A stretch of 64,000 bases of DNA from Zizania palustris (taxonomy: Eukaryota; Streptophyta; Magnoliopsida; Poales; Poaceae). Below are positions 54,343 through 64,000 of this stretch, piece by piece. The translations under genes and the position numbers were made by a program. Under the pieces are notes generated by a model. That model had not been told where the DNA came from and did no database searches. It was given only the letters and a program-made list of their open reading frames with translations. The stretch covers positions 25,749,931-25,813,930 of the forward strand of contig JAAALK010000286.1 in assembly GCA_019279435.1 (NCBI GenBank), read 5' to 3'. Each line of letters starts with the position of its first letter. Positions within the stretch are counted from its first letter, which is position 1.

Positions 54343-55688
54343 AGAGATCCGCCCTCGTCCTCAGTCTAAGTCTCAGAAGGTGTGGGTTCTACAGGCTGTG
54401 CAGAAGGCCCACCCTCATCAACAGCTGGAGCGTCATCATCTTCCTCGAAGATGGACTCTCCGAGCTCATCATATCCAGACAGCTCAAAAGAAGGAGTCAA
54501 AGAAGGCAAGGACTCATCAAAAGAAACCTCAAAAGTCTCGACAAGCTACTGGGAGTCGAGGTTCCAAACACAGAAGCCTCGAGAATGCAAAGCATAACCA
54601 AGAAAGAATCCATCGCATCAACGAGACTCAAACTTGTCCAAATACCCTCCCTTCTTGAGCACAAAGCACTTGCAGCCAAACGCTCGCAAGTGGCTCACCT
54701 TGGGCTGTCTGCCAAACTGCAACTCATACGAAGTCTTACCTAGGTAATCTCTATGAAAAATGTGGTTGGCCAGATAGCAAGCCATGTTCATGGCTTCAGC
54801 CCAAATGCGCCTAGGAGTCCTGTGCTCATCAAGCATTGTCCTAGCCATCTCGACTAGTGTGCGGTTCATTCGTTCCACAACGCCGTTCTGTGGGGGGTGT
54901 AAGGAGCAAAAAAGTGATGATCAAGACCCTGATCACTACAGAAGCTGACGAACTGAGAGTTCTTGAACTCAGAGCCGTTGTCAGAGTGAATCGCTCACAT
55001 CCGACCATTGTTCTCATTCTTCGGCATCAAAATCAGGTCATGAACAAAATGAAAAGTCTCATCCTTAGACTGCAAGAACAAAACCCACGAGAATCGAGAA
55101 AAATCGTCAACGATCACAAGCGTGTACCACTTCCCACCAACTGAGCGTACCCGAGCTGGACCAACAGTGTCCATCTGTAACATCTCTCCCGGGTATGAAG
55201 TCATCACCTGAGTCACAGGTGAGTGAGAAGCGGCAACCATTTTCCCGTGATGACGGGGATGGCAAACTAGATCCTTCTCTATTTTAAGCTTGGGCAATCC
55301 TTGGATGAGGTCCCTAGAGCTCAACCCGACTAGCAGATCAAAACTCAAATGACCCAACCTCCTATGCCACTTCTAGAGCTCAAAGGAGGATCAAGCAATC
55401 AAACATCGAGAATGGCCAAAAGAACTAGAGAAGTCAATCCGAAAAACCCTACCAAAAGGTAAGATCTGGCAAATCAAAGACCCTCTAAAATCAATCACAA
55501 AAGAACTGCCCTTCTTAAAACGAACCTCCAAACCATCCTCAAGAAGTTGCGAAACAGAAATCAAATTGAAGTTCAAATTTCAAACCAAAGCAACGTCCTT
55601 CAAAGAGAAATGGTCAGAGATACGAATTGAGCCAATGTCGTGCACCTTCCCTTGACCACTGTTCCCGAAGGTGATGTATTCCTTGGAT
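54343..55688 (-). pseudogene. pol: SIR-4: Sirevirus Pol fragment (minus)
   Basis: On the minus strand it covers the end of protease, the GAG-pre-integrase region (MGHLSFDLLVGLSS), the integrase core (DTVGPARVRSVGGKWYTLV; MERMNRTLVEMARTMLDEHR) and the acidic linker before RT, where the SIR-2 LTR cuts it. The right edge at about 55688 abuts TEK-2 LTR sequence. Several stops and shifts. The remainder of this element is not in the window. Confidence 0.85.
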
Positions 55689-58477
55689 CTCGGGGGCCGG
55701 CCGAAGCCCTAATTCCTCCTCGGATCCGCCCCCACCGCCCCTCCCTTTAATCTGTTGGGGGCAATGAATCCCCCTCAACACGCCGACCGTTTCACCCCTT
55801 AAACCCGACCGAATCACGTCCAGGTTCAACGTATCCCCTCGCAACCGAGCTCGCCGGTGTTAAGGCCATTTTAATGTCGGTCCTCCCCCGATTGCGCCCC
55901 CTCTGCCCCCACCGCTGACCTTATTTAAACCCCCTGGCCGTCCGCATTTTACCCCCCACACTCACTCACCGCGAGAACGAACCGAACGCCCACACTTCAG
56001 TTTTTAGCGCCACACCGCCGCCCGCACTCCGGTCGCCACTCACCACCACCGGTGACCTCCTCCACCTTAGATGACCCCACCATTGAGACCGCAAGGACAT
56101 CACAGACCTCGGCCACCCCTTTGTTGACGCCGAACCTCGCCGGATCGCCGTCGTCGACAAGGACCCGAACCACCTCGCCGTCTACCCTCGTCGCCGGCCA
56201 CGCCCCGTCAACCTCGGACCACCGCAAAGGTACCCCTGTGTTCCCCTAGGCGTCCTATTTCCGTTTCTAGGTCTAGCTAGGGCCACCGTCGCTCGCCGTG
56301 GCCTCTGGCCCGCTCGCCGTCACCGGAGAAGATGACCGGCACGGGCTGAGTACTCGTGCCGTGTCGGATTCAATCGCGACCGTGCGATCTGGATCCGACG
56401 GTGATGATTAAGTCCCTCGTGCGGTTTAATCGGATCCATTAGATCTCGACAATGGGGTATGTTTTAATCTGAGTCGTTCGCTAGTATTTAAACACCGCGT
56501 CGCATCTGGACTGCACGATGCGTACCGGTTCAACGTTTTAATCTCAGCCGTCCACGTCACATTAAGTCCCCCACCTCGCCCGTGACCGTCACTTTAATCT
56601 GGACTGAAATGCTTTTAAAATTCCAAAATTCATATCTTATGCATTTCAACTTCAAAAATTACCATTTCTATTCCATAAAATTTGTAATATTATTCTCTAC
56701 ATGTTAATGCAATAAAAACAATATACTTACTTTGAATATTTCACCCTTATTTAATAAAGTATTCAAATGCCCTTAGAGTAAATTACAAATTTAATTATTT
56801 AAATTTCAGCAAAATTTATATTTATTCATTTCCTGTTAATTTAATGAAACCTCTAAGTTTTCTCTAAAGCTCTTATTTTAAATTAGTTAGAAAACTTAAA
56901 ATAAGATTATTCACAATTAAAACCCCTTTTATAAAGGACCATATTACATTCTAGTTCATTTTAAATTATTCATAAAATGAATTTCAGAAACTTAACAACT
57001 TGTTTTCTTTAAATTAACCCAATCAAAACCTATATGCTTATTGTGTGGTTTTAGATTGTTTAATTGAATGTCGTATTTATTATATTTTTTATATTGGGAA
57101 GACTACGACGCCACCGAGGAGCCGGAATATTACCCAGAAGTGCCCCCGTCGCCTTTCGCTGAGCAAGGCAAGTAACCAAACCAATCTTCTGAGCATATTG
57201 AACCCATGTTTTACTAAACTATCGCTAAAAACACATAGGATATACATGCATTAGTCAAATGAAACCCTTACAATATATTTATTAGGATCCCCGACCTTGA
57301 TGTGCAACCCAAGCCATGCTATCTCGCCTAACCTCCTTGTCACCATATGATTAGTATTATTAGATAGTGTCCAATGTATTGACACGATTGCTATAGGATT
57401 AAAAATGAGTCGTAGCAACTTGGTTCTACTATATGATCCCCGTTATTCTTATCCTTGGAATTCTGTCGGTGATGAGTTGTGGTTGTGAGTGAATGCATGG
57501 TGGGTTCCATGTGCAAGCTAGGACATTGGTCGGTAGCACCCGGGGCACTATAAGGACCGGTCTGCGGGATCCGTTGCAATAAACTTCCGTACTAACCACA
57601 AGTCTAATGGGTAAGTCCTAACTAAGGTATGGGATGTTCCAAACTGAGGCCACCACTTGGAGATGGGTCAAGCAGCACCTGCGGGTGGCTTGTACCGACG
57701 TGGCGCAAAAGGGGGTGCGACGTTAGACGGGATGCGGCTCGGCGCGCCGGCGAAACCTAGAGCGGGTGGTTATCGCTTGGAGCATTTCATGCCGAGGTTT
57801 TGGCACGAGTTCCCGTGGTATGGGTCATCTCGTTACACTTTGGTGTTTGGGATGAGTGCGTGCCTTGTGGGTACAGTAGTACATCTCTGATCAGAGTCAT
57901 AAATCTGTTTTAAAAGCCAAGCCCATGGTCAAGGGCGGGTTGCGTGACATCCCACAGTTAGTTTATTCTTAATATGTATGTGCATGATGGATTGACATGT
58001 AAAGACTATTGTGAGAGGAGGGAAAACATACTCCTCGAGTTAGATGGTATTATGATGTTCATGATTATTATTACGCATGGTAAAATTTGACTACACTAAA
58101 TGCAATAAATGAAAAATGTACTTTTCCGCGCTTTTATCCAATTATCCTTCCTTTGTTATTATCTTGCATTATTACTTGCATTTGTGGTGGCTTGCTGAGT
58201 ACTCTTTGTACTCATACCCGTTGGACACACCATTCAGAGGATGCCTGCTATGAGGATGGTCTGGAGTAGCGACCCAGTCAAGTGGAAAGATCTTGAAGAA
58301 GGCGTTCGTCATGCAGTTTATTTTTATTATTGTTTTTATTTAACTCTTATGTAATAATATGGTCTGCGTACCATGAACACTTATCGTATGTACGATTGTC
58401 GCATGATGAACCTCTTGTATTATTGTTTTTCTTTGGAAATTCAATGATGTTCCGATTTGTTAAATCGGGGCGCCACA
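55689..58477 (+). repeat. TEK-2 5' LTR, probably truncated on the left (about 2.8 kb)
   Basis: The right end is exact: GGGGCGCCACA before AGATGGTATCAGAGCC. No TG start is evident at the left, where SIR-4 ends, so U3 is probably cut. TATTTAAAC near 55922 may be its TATA. The interior is GC-rich to about 56600, very A/T-rich to about 57070, and mixed after that, with the TGCTGAGTACTCTTTGTACTC block near 58193 that I associate with Tekay-type LTRs. Small ORFs here lack support. Confidence 0.7.
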
Positions 58478-58480
58478 AGA

Positions 58481-58492
58481 TGGTATCAGAGC
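58481..58492 (+). other. Primer-binding site of TEK-2 (initiator Met tRNA)
   Basis: TGGTATCAGAGC lies three bases after the LTR end. TEK-1 carries the mutated counterpart TAGTATCGGAGC. Confidence 0.92.
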
Positions 58493-58617
58493 CGACTTGA
58501 CTATAGGAACCCAAACGGACAAGCCTAGCTGTTAACTGCAGAAAAATTATTTCTCGAAAACCTACTTTATAAACTTTGTTCCACCCCTCACTTTTCTTCA
58601 ACTTGTTGTTTTTGTAG

Positions 58618-59400
58618 ATGCCAGTCTACCAAGTTCACAGCTATTGCTGCCACTACGAGGGCTTCGTCAGGGAGCTCCGCATGATGCTTACCTTCCCCGG
58701 GTTCCTCTTCGAGCCTGAATTCCAGGGGGTATACCTAGAAGAATTCGCTGGGCCCTGCGACGTCTCCCTCACAATCCACGGATCCGGAGAGCACCTGCCG
58801 CCCTACACGACAACACTTGGGGGCCCGACAATCGATGTCGCGTGCCAACACGTCTCCCTCCAGGCCCTTATGGTGTTGAGGATGATCTATGATGATCGTC
58901 TTCAGAACTCGTCTTTCCGGCTTGTGCCGAAGCGCACTCCCGGCGCTTACCGTAGTATCTACCTCGGAGTTCACTTCGTTCGTGATCCGGTCATGGCTCG
59001 GCAGTCACGTCTTCTTCAGGCCATGGACGACCTCCATACTGAGGCCGTGCTCGACGCCAATGAACACCATGAGGCGGTTGAGTTTCTTCGTGAGGAGACG
59101 AAGAACTTGATCAAACAAAATGGCGAGCTGCAGCGGAAGATCATGCAGCTGTAGAAGGATATTGCGGAGATGGTTCCCCTCCTCCCGAGGAAGAGGAAGC
59201 CCATCCGCGAGCGTGCCCCTCACCCCAAGATGATCCCACCACACCCCTCCACCGCCGGACCGTCCACCGCCAGCCCCCTGCACCACGCCCCTACCTCGTC
59301 TCCGACCCGATCATCGAGAATTTTCTCGAGCCCACCATCCCTCGGGATCCGCGTACTCATGGTTCCGAGAGCACGGAGACTGCCTCCGGTGGAAAGTAGG
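58618..59400 (+). pseudogene. TEK-2 orf0 upstream of gag
   Basis: Open for 178 codons from MPVYQVHSYCCHYEGF to a TAG at 59152-59154, then continuing in the same frame for about 45 codons (KDIAEMVPLLPRKRKPIRE). A frameshift near 59290 moves the conserved end (DPIIENFLEPTIPRDP) to another frame, ending at TAG 59398-59400. It has a compact N-terminal part with VRELRMMLTFPGFLFEP and VPKRTPGAYRSIYLG, a helical ARQSRLLQAMDDLHTEAVLDA block, and a Glu/Lys-rich probable coiled coil. TEK-1 has the same protein in the same place, so it is part of the family and not a passenger. No catalytic motif is recognised; function unknown. Confidence 0.78.
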
Positions 59401-59600
59401 CATTAGCTATCGTTGTTTGAAATAATGTTGTGGTACCACCTACAACGAGTTGGGTTGTAGGTGTATTAAAATAAGAGCTTAATGTAATGAACTTTTTATA
59501 CCACTAGAAATATATATATGAGCCCCATGGGCCATTTTGATTGCAATGTTGTTTCATCATCTTTTTACCTTATGCTTAAGCTTTTATATATGTTCAGAAG
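59401..59600 (+). other. Spacer between orf0 and gag (TEK-2)
   Basis: A 200-bp non-coding gap, A/T-rich near 59500-59520. Nothing recognised beyond short runs of TATATATA. Confidence 0.5.
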
Positions 59601-59836
59601 ATGGCCAACAACCAGAACACCGGCTCCAACAATGGAGAAGGAGGAAGCCACGGCTTGCCCAAAAGTGTTGTGCCAGACTGGGGTGCAACGGGCCCACGAC
59701 AGACTGGGTCACCATCCGCCAACCACCCCACCTTGGCAGAAATGATGGCGAATCAAAACCAGTTGATCACCGCCTTCCTCACCCAAATGCAGCACCAACA
59801 GGCGCAGTTGGACCGCCTGCAAAATGGGGAACCCGC
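59601..59836 (+). pseudogene. gag: TEK-2 Gag N-terminus, cut by SIR-3
   Basis: Frame opens MANNQNTGSNNGEGGSHG and contains LAEMMANQNQLITAFLTQMQ, matching the decayed start of TEK-1 Gag. It is interrupted after 78 codons by the LTR of SIR-3 at 59837. The rest of TEK-2 should lie beyond the right window edge. Confidence 0.85.
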
Positions 59837-61820
59837 TGTAGGACCGAAAGTAGCGATCAGAGGGGGGTGAATGGGCGCCTTAAAAATTCTTTCGAATATA
59901 TGGGCTGTTCCCAACACCCAACGCACCTCAAGAGACTAAGCAACAGAAAATGAACAGATAGCCTAAGTCTAAAGGTATCTAGCCTAGAATCAATTAATGT
60001 TAAACAGAGAGCTACCAAAGTAGTGCAACTAGGCAGATAAACAAGATATGGCAGGCCTAAACTTCTCAACGAAATGATCTAAGTATATGTCCAGTGAGAT
60101 GAGAAGTTACTGTTCAGATTTGTCTCCTGTTCGAAGCTTGTCGAAGCCTTCTTCGCTGGTCGAAGCCTCCTTCGGAGGTTGGTGACGAAGCCTGCTTCGG
60201 AGGTCAGTTGCAAAGCTTGTCGAAGATGCCGAAGGTGTTTTGGTCTAGCCTAGTTCGAAGGGGCAGGGAGCGAAGTATGCTTCGAAGTGAAGTATGACAA
60301 CGCCAGAGCCTGCTTCGAAGTATGTACTTCGAAGGCAAGGCTTCGGACACAGCTTCGAACTGAGTGCTTCATACCTAAACCTTCGAACAGAAAGCTTCGA
60401 ATGCAACACACAGACGGACTACCTTTGAACAAAGAAGCGAAGCCTGTCACACGACAGAGGCACCAAAATCGAAGCCTACACTCTACCTTCGAAAAGAGCA
60501 AGCTTCGAAAAGAGAAGCGAAGGCTGACACGCAACACAGAAACCAACGCGAAGCCTAGCAGAACAACAAGCCTCGAAGCCAACTTCGAAACCTATCGAAG
60601 TGTAGACTTCGAACAGCTAGAGCCGGAGAACCTTCGCACTGTCGTTCGAAGTATGCGATGATGTCCGTTCAAAGAGTACTTCGAAGCTAGCGACGGAGGA
60701 CACAAAACGAAGTTTGAAGTTTGAACGAAGCCTTCGAGGTTGTTTGATCGAAGCCTGCCTCACGGAGTTGAGGGGCTTCGAACAGAGAAGGGGCTTCGCC
60801 AGAAACACACCCAGAAAAGAGACTTTAGACCTGTCAACCCGATCAAAAAGTCGAGCAGTAAAAGCAAAAAGCTGGCACAAGAGTACTGTTGCTACAGTGG
60901 AGTACTACTTGCAAACAGCAAGAACTAGTACTCTGCTCGTGAAGAACAGAAGCAACCCCACGCCAGCCGAAGCCCAAAACTCATCAAAAATGCTTGTGCA
61001 CGTGAATCGAAACAACAAATAATGCTGTGCACGGATGGAGAATCGAAGCTTCAAAGCACTGTAGGAATGAAATAAAATGCAAGGCAAAAATCTCATGAAC
61101 AGCAGCCTGGCTGCACACAATAAGAGAGAGAAGAGAGAATGCAAGAGACAAAAAGTGAGCCAAAGGAGTATTATTGATTTCAGCAAAAAGGGTAGTCCAA
61201 ACCCTAGGGATTGGGGTCCTATTTATAGGCTCCCAACACTAGGAACATTCCACCTGCCCCTTAGGGTTTTTACAGACGCAAGAATAAAGGAAAAGACTCT
61301 ACTGCCCTTAGGTATTTTTACAGACACGACTGACTGACTGTGGGCCTAGAGTTATAGATGACTTATCCGGAAGCTCAGCTTTCGTAGCGACTACGGCTTC
61401 TCTTCTGGACAGTCGGATACAAGATCAACGGTTGTCAGTTTTGCGCCGAAACTGACAAAGCCTCCACCGACTTTGCACCAGGTACCCGGATTGGGCCGGC
61501 CCGACTCCGCAGCTCTCTTAGCCCGGCAATCGCTCACCGCCCGTGTACCTGAGTCAGTCCTGGTCAACAGCCCAGTGGGTCTTCTACTGCTTCTGGCCCA
61601 TGTACCCGGATTGGGCCAGCCCGACTTCGCAGCCTCCTCTGCCCGACAGTCACTTGCTGCCCGTGTACCTGAGTCACACGCGGCCCATGAAACAGCATAT
61701 CTCTTCTTCTTCTGTCCTATTTGACTATCGTTGACAATGACTCATCACTTCTAGAGCCATGAGGCCCACGCTATTCAGCATGGCTCCTCAATCTCCCCCT
61801 TGATGAGTGCATTGTCAACA
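59837..61820 (-). repeat. 3' LTR of SIR-3 (1984 bp)
   Basis: On the plus strand it runs from TGTAGGACCGAAAG to CATTGTCAACA, the reverse complement of the SIR-1 LTR ends. The TATA box is at 61220-61227 (minus) and a dense TTCGAA zone spans about 60120-60800. It is within 4 bp of the length of the SIR-1 LTR. Confidence 0.93.
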
Positions 61821-63120
61821 CTCCTCTTTTTCAGCTCTTCAGCACCTGCAAACAAATGTGGAAACACGAAAACAAAACACAAGAAAACAAAGAAGAAGAA
61901 AAATAAGGTAAAACTTTAACCCTAATAACCAAAAGCCGAACAAAAGCAAGAAGTGGTCGTTATGGTTAACCAAAACGTAAAAGCTCAAAATGAGTGCGAT
62001 TTCAGAACAACAAGGACATCAATAGAGTAAGAACGAGCGAGACAGACACTCCCCCTTAAACTCTGATCCCAAAATTTCTCCCCCTTGTTGACAAGTGAAC
62101 TCATCAAGCACTTAAAAGAGACACAGACTCCCCCTGAAATGCAACTCCCCCTCAAAATATGCAGTGATTTTAACTGGAGTGCATAAGGAGTGTAGAAAGC
62201 ATGCTTCTCAGATATGATTGACTGCAATTACAACGTCTAACAGATACAGCAAAAGACATACTGTAACGATACATGGCATGATCAGTGCAACAGATGATAT
62301 CTAAAGAAAGTCATTTGCACGCATTTTTTCAGTTTGGGCAAACAAAAGCATCACCACATGTTCCAATAAATAAGCAAGGTAAAGAATGAGATGCAAAAGC
62401 TAACTGATATCTACCAAGATAAGCAATGTCCAAAAACAAAGTGCTTCAGCAAACTTGTTATCATTTCAATTTTCAAGCTTTTTCTTTTTCCCTTTTTCAT
62501 TTTTGCCAGGGGTTATTTGCATGTCAAACCTTATGCTGACCGACCAAGTCAAGCCTAGGCCAGAACTGGACCATCAGAAGCTTAAGACATTGGTCTTGGC
62601 ATACACTACAGTGTCCTAGTTCATACCAAAGTGCTATGGTACGCAGTCCAGAACAATGCAGTGCGACAAGACAAACCGACCTGGATCTTTTCAATTTTAA
62701 GCATAAAAAAGGCATGGAATTTTCATTTTTTTTGGTTTATAGCATATTTCCATGATTAAAGCATACAGATGTCCAAGTTGCATATTTGCATCCAAGTCAG
62801 GAACTAGCTACAAGACATGTACCAGATAACAAGAACATTCATCCTACGCATGCTAGTTACCTGAAGCAATGGTGATCATTTTTCAATTTTAAAGCATAAA
62901 AAGCCATGCTTATGACAGATATCAGACATATCAAGCGAACTAAAGCAAAGCATGATCATCAACAAGTAATCAAAAGCATGTACTAGCTAGAATAAGTAAA
63001 GCCGTACAATCATATAACAGAAGCAGCTCTAAAGTGTGATATGTGAATATGCAAGATATGAACACGCACAGAAAGACTCAAGAAAAGAGTAAAGAAGAAA
63101 GAAAACTGATGCAAAATATC
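61821..63120 (-). other. Polypurine tract and non-coding 3' region of SIR-3
   Basis: The minus strand reads AAAAAGAGGAG before the LTR at 61821-61831. Further CTCCCCC tracts (GGGGGAG on the element strand) lie near 62050, 62082, 62130 and 62146. There is one copy of the unit that is duplicated in SIR-1. No ORF supported. Confidence 0.78.
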
Positions 63121-64000
63121 CTAAAAAGGATACACAACACCCAAATCCCCTCGTAAACGCTCAAAGGTAGACTGATCTAGGGGTTTGGTGAAAATGTCAG
63201 CCAACTGATGATGGGTATCAACATGAACAAGGTCAATGACACCTTTCTCATATTGATCCCGCAAGAAGTGAAAGCGCACATCAATGTGTTTTGTTTTAGA
63301 ATGGAGACATGGGTTTTTCCCTACACTAATTGCACTGGTGCTGTCGCAAAACAAAGGAACCCTGGTAGGAAAGAACAACCCAAAATCTCGCAGAGTGGAA
63401 ATCATCCAAACCAACTGTGAGCAGCAGCTAGCAGCAGCTACGTACTCAGCCTCTATGGTCGAAAGAGCAACTCCATATTGCTTTCGAGAAGACCAAGATA
63501 CAAGAGAAGAACCAAGAAACCAGCAAGTACCAGAAGTCGACTTGCGATCCAACCGGCACCCACCAAAATCGGCATATGAAAATCCAGATAAATCGAGAGA
63601 AGATGATGCTGAATAGAAAAGACCAAGATCAGGCGCATAAGTGAGATACCTGAAGATGCGCTTGACAACCTGCCAATGAGACGCGCGTGGTGAAGACTGG
63701 AAGCGCGCGCAAAGTCCCACGGTGAACTGTATGTCTGGTCTTGTTGCCGTTAAGTACAACAGCGAACCGATCATCCCTCGAAACTCCCTTTCATTGACCT
63801 TGACGCCGCTCTCATCCTTATGCAGACCCCCAGAAGTGCCCATCGGGGTCATCTGCTGCTTCAATTCACCACCAAAGTCAAATTTCTTTAACATATCACG
63901 AGTGTACTTACCTTGGTGGATGAAGGTGCCGTCCTTGGTCTGCTTGATCTGGAGCCCTAAGAAGTACTTGAGCTCACCCATGAGGCTCATCTCAAACTCA
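63121..64000 (-). CDS. pol: Sirevirus Pol C-terminus: end of RT and RNase H (SIR-3), partial
   Basis: The frame is open to the window edge, covering 293 codons up to the VVYPF end. It begins in the RT thumb (EMSLMGELKYFLGLQ), includes GSLLYLTATRPDIQFTVGL and the RNase H motifs SGFSYADFGG, STIEAEYVAAASCC and DVRFHFLRDQYEKG. The RNase H block has Tyr in place of the Asp of DADFGG found in SIR-1, which may weaken activity. The upstream part of Pol lies beyond the window. Confidence 0.88.
   Translation of the reverse strand, partial: EFEMSLMGELKYFLGLQIKQTKDGTFIHQGKYTRDMLKKFDFGGELKQQMTPMGTSGGLHKDESGVKVNEREFRGMIGSLLYLTATRPDIQFTVGLCARFQSSPRASHWQVVKRIFRYLTYAPDLGLFYSASSSLDLSGFSYADFGGCRLDRKSTSGTCWFLGSSLVSWSSRKQYGVALSTIEAEYVAAASCCSQLVWMISTLRDFGLFFPTRVPLFCDSTSAISVGKNPCLHSKTKHIDVRFHFLRDQYEKGVIDLVHVDTHHQLADIFTKPLDQSTFERLRGDLGVVYPF

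Larger units (their letters stand above)
59837..64000 (-). mobile_element. SIR-3: Sirevirus-type element (minus), continues past window
   Basis: The window shows its 3' LTR, polypurine tract, non-coding 3' region and the C-terminal part of Pol. LTR and coding sequences are closer to SIR-1 than to SIR-2. It is inserted in TEK-2 gag. The left flank CCCGC (59832-59836) should recur after its 5' LTR, outside the window. Confidence 0.92.

Noticed and set aside
55978..56260. Host gene start near the GC-rich stretch with several short frames
   Set aside because: The region is continuous with Tekay-type LTR sequence ending at 58477; the frames are short and have no recognisable domain.
57650..57895. 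77-aa Gly-rich frame in the TEK-2 LTR
   Set aside because: It lies inside the LTR, is short, and nothing supports expression or homology.

Overview
This window is plant nuclear DNA made almost entirely of nested LTR retrotransposons. I see no convincing host gene, tRNA, rRNA or CRISPR array. Four lineages occur together: Sirevirus-type Ty1/copia with very long LTRs, Tat-type Ty3/gypsy with a second RNase H, a CRM-type centromeric chromovirus whose LTR begins TGATGAGGACATC, and Tekay/Del-type chromoviruses with an extra ORF upstream of gag. This mix suggests a monocot, most likely a grass, in a heterochromatic or pericentromeric region. That placement is inference. Element names used below (SIR, TAT, CRM, TEK) are mine.

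Layout, left to right. 1-10081: SIR-1 (+), entered inside its 5' LTR, with gag, a damaged pol and a complete 1988-bp 3' LTR. 10082-10745: a gag/protease piece of TAT-A (+), the old element into which SIR-1 inserted. 10746-22200: TAT-B (+), 11.45 kb, complete, flanked by the 5-bp duplication ACGCC inside TAT-A; its two 495-bp LTRs differ at only 3 sites and its 1797-aa gag-pol is open. 22201-29887: TAT-A resumes with pol, tandem repeats and a decayed antisense gene. 29888-36626: CRM-1 (-), flanked by GGGCC, again inside TAT-A. 36627-38054: the end of TAT-A with its 3' LTR. About 38060-43400: TEK-1 (-), truncated. About 43405-54342: SIR-2 (+), a rearranged series of two differently deleted interiors and two LTRs. 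54343-55688: SIR-4, a pol fragment (-). 55689-59836: TEK-2 (+), with LTR, orf0 and the start of gag. 59837-64000: SIR-3 (-), inserted in TEK-2 gag and running off the window.

The most interesting content is an antisense gene in the 3' half of the Tat elements. In TAT-B it lies on the minus strand at 17622-21231, has its own TATA box, and reads as five exons with four GT-AG introns. The five exons keep one frame for 1103 codons, broken only by a single TAG at codon 613. TAT-A carries a decayed relative with introns at the same positions and its own TATA box. Because the introns are antisense to the genomic RNA they would survive retrotransposition. The predicted product has a domain resembling the 'putative gypsy type transposon' family, then a long coiled coil.

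Other notable points: CRM-1 keeps one long open frame although its RT core, the C-terminal module of integrase and the catalytic Glu of integrase are gone. The Sirevirus and Tat LTRs both hold dense TTCGAA palindromes. The 3' UTRs of both Tat elements contain tandem repeats built from a shared unit of about 60 bp.

Order of events inferred from nesting: TAT-A is older than TAT-B, CRM-1 and SIR-1; TEK-2 is older than SIR-3. TAT-B (99.4% LTR identity) and CRM-1 (about 99.2%) look recent, SIR-1 somewhat older (about 98%).
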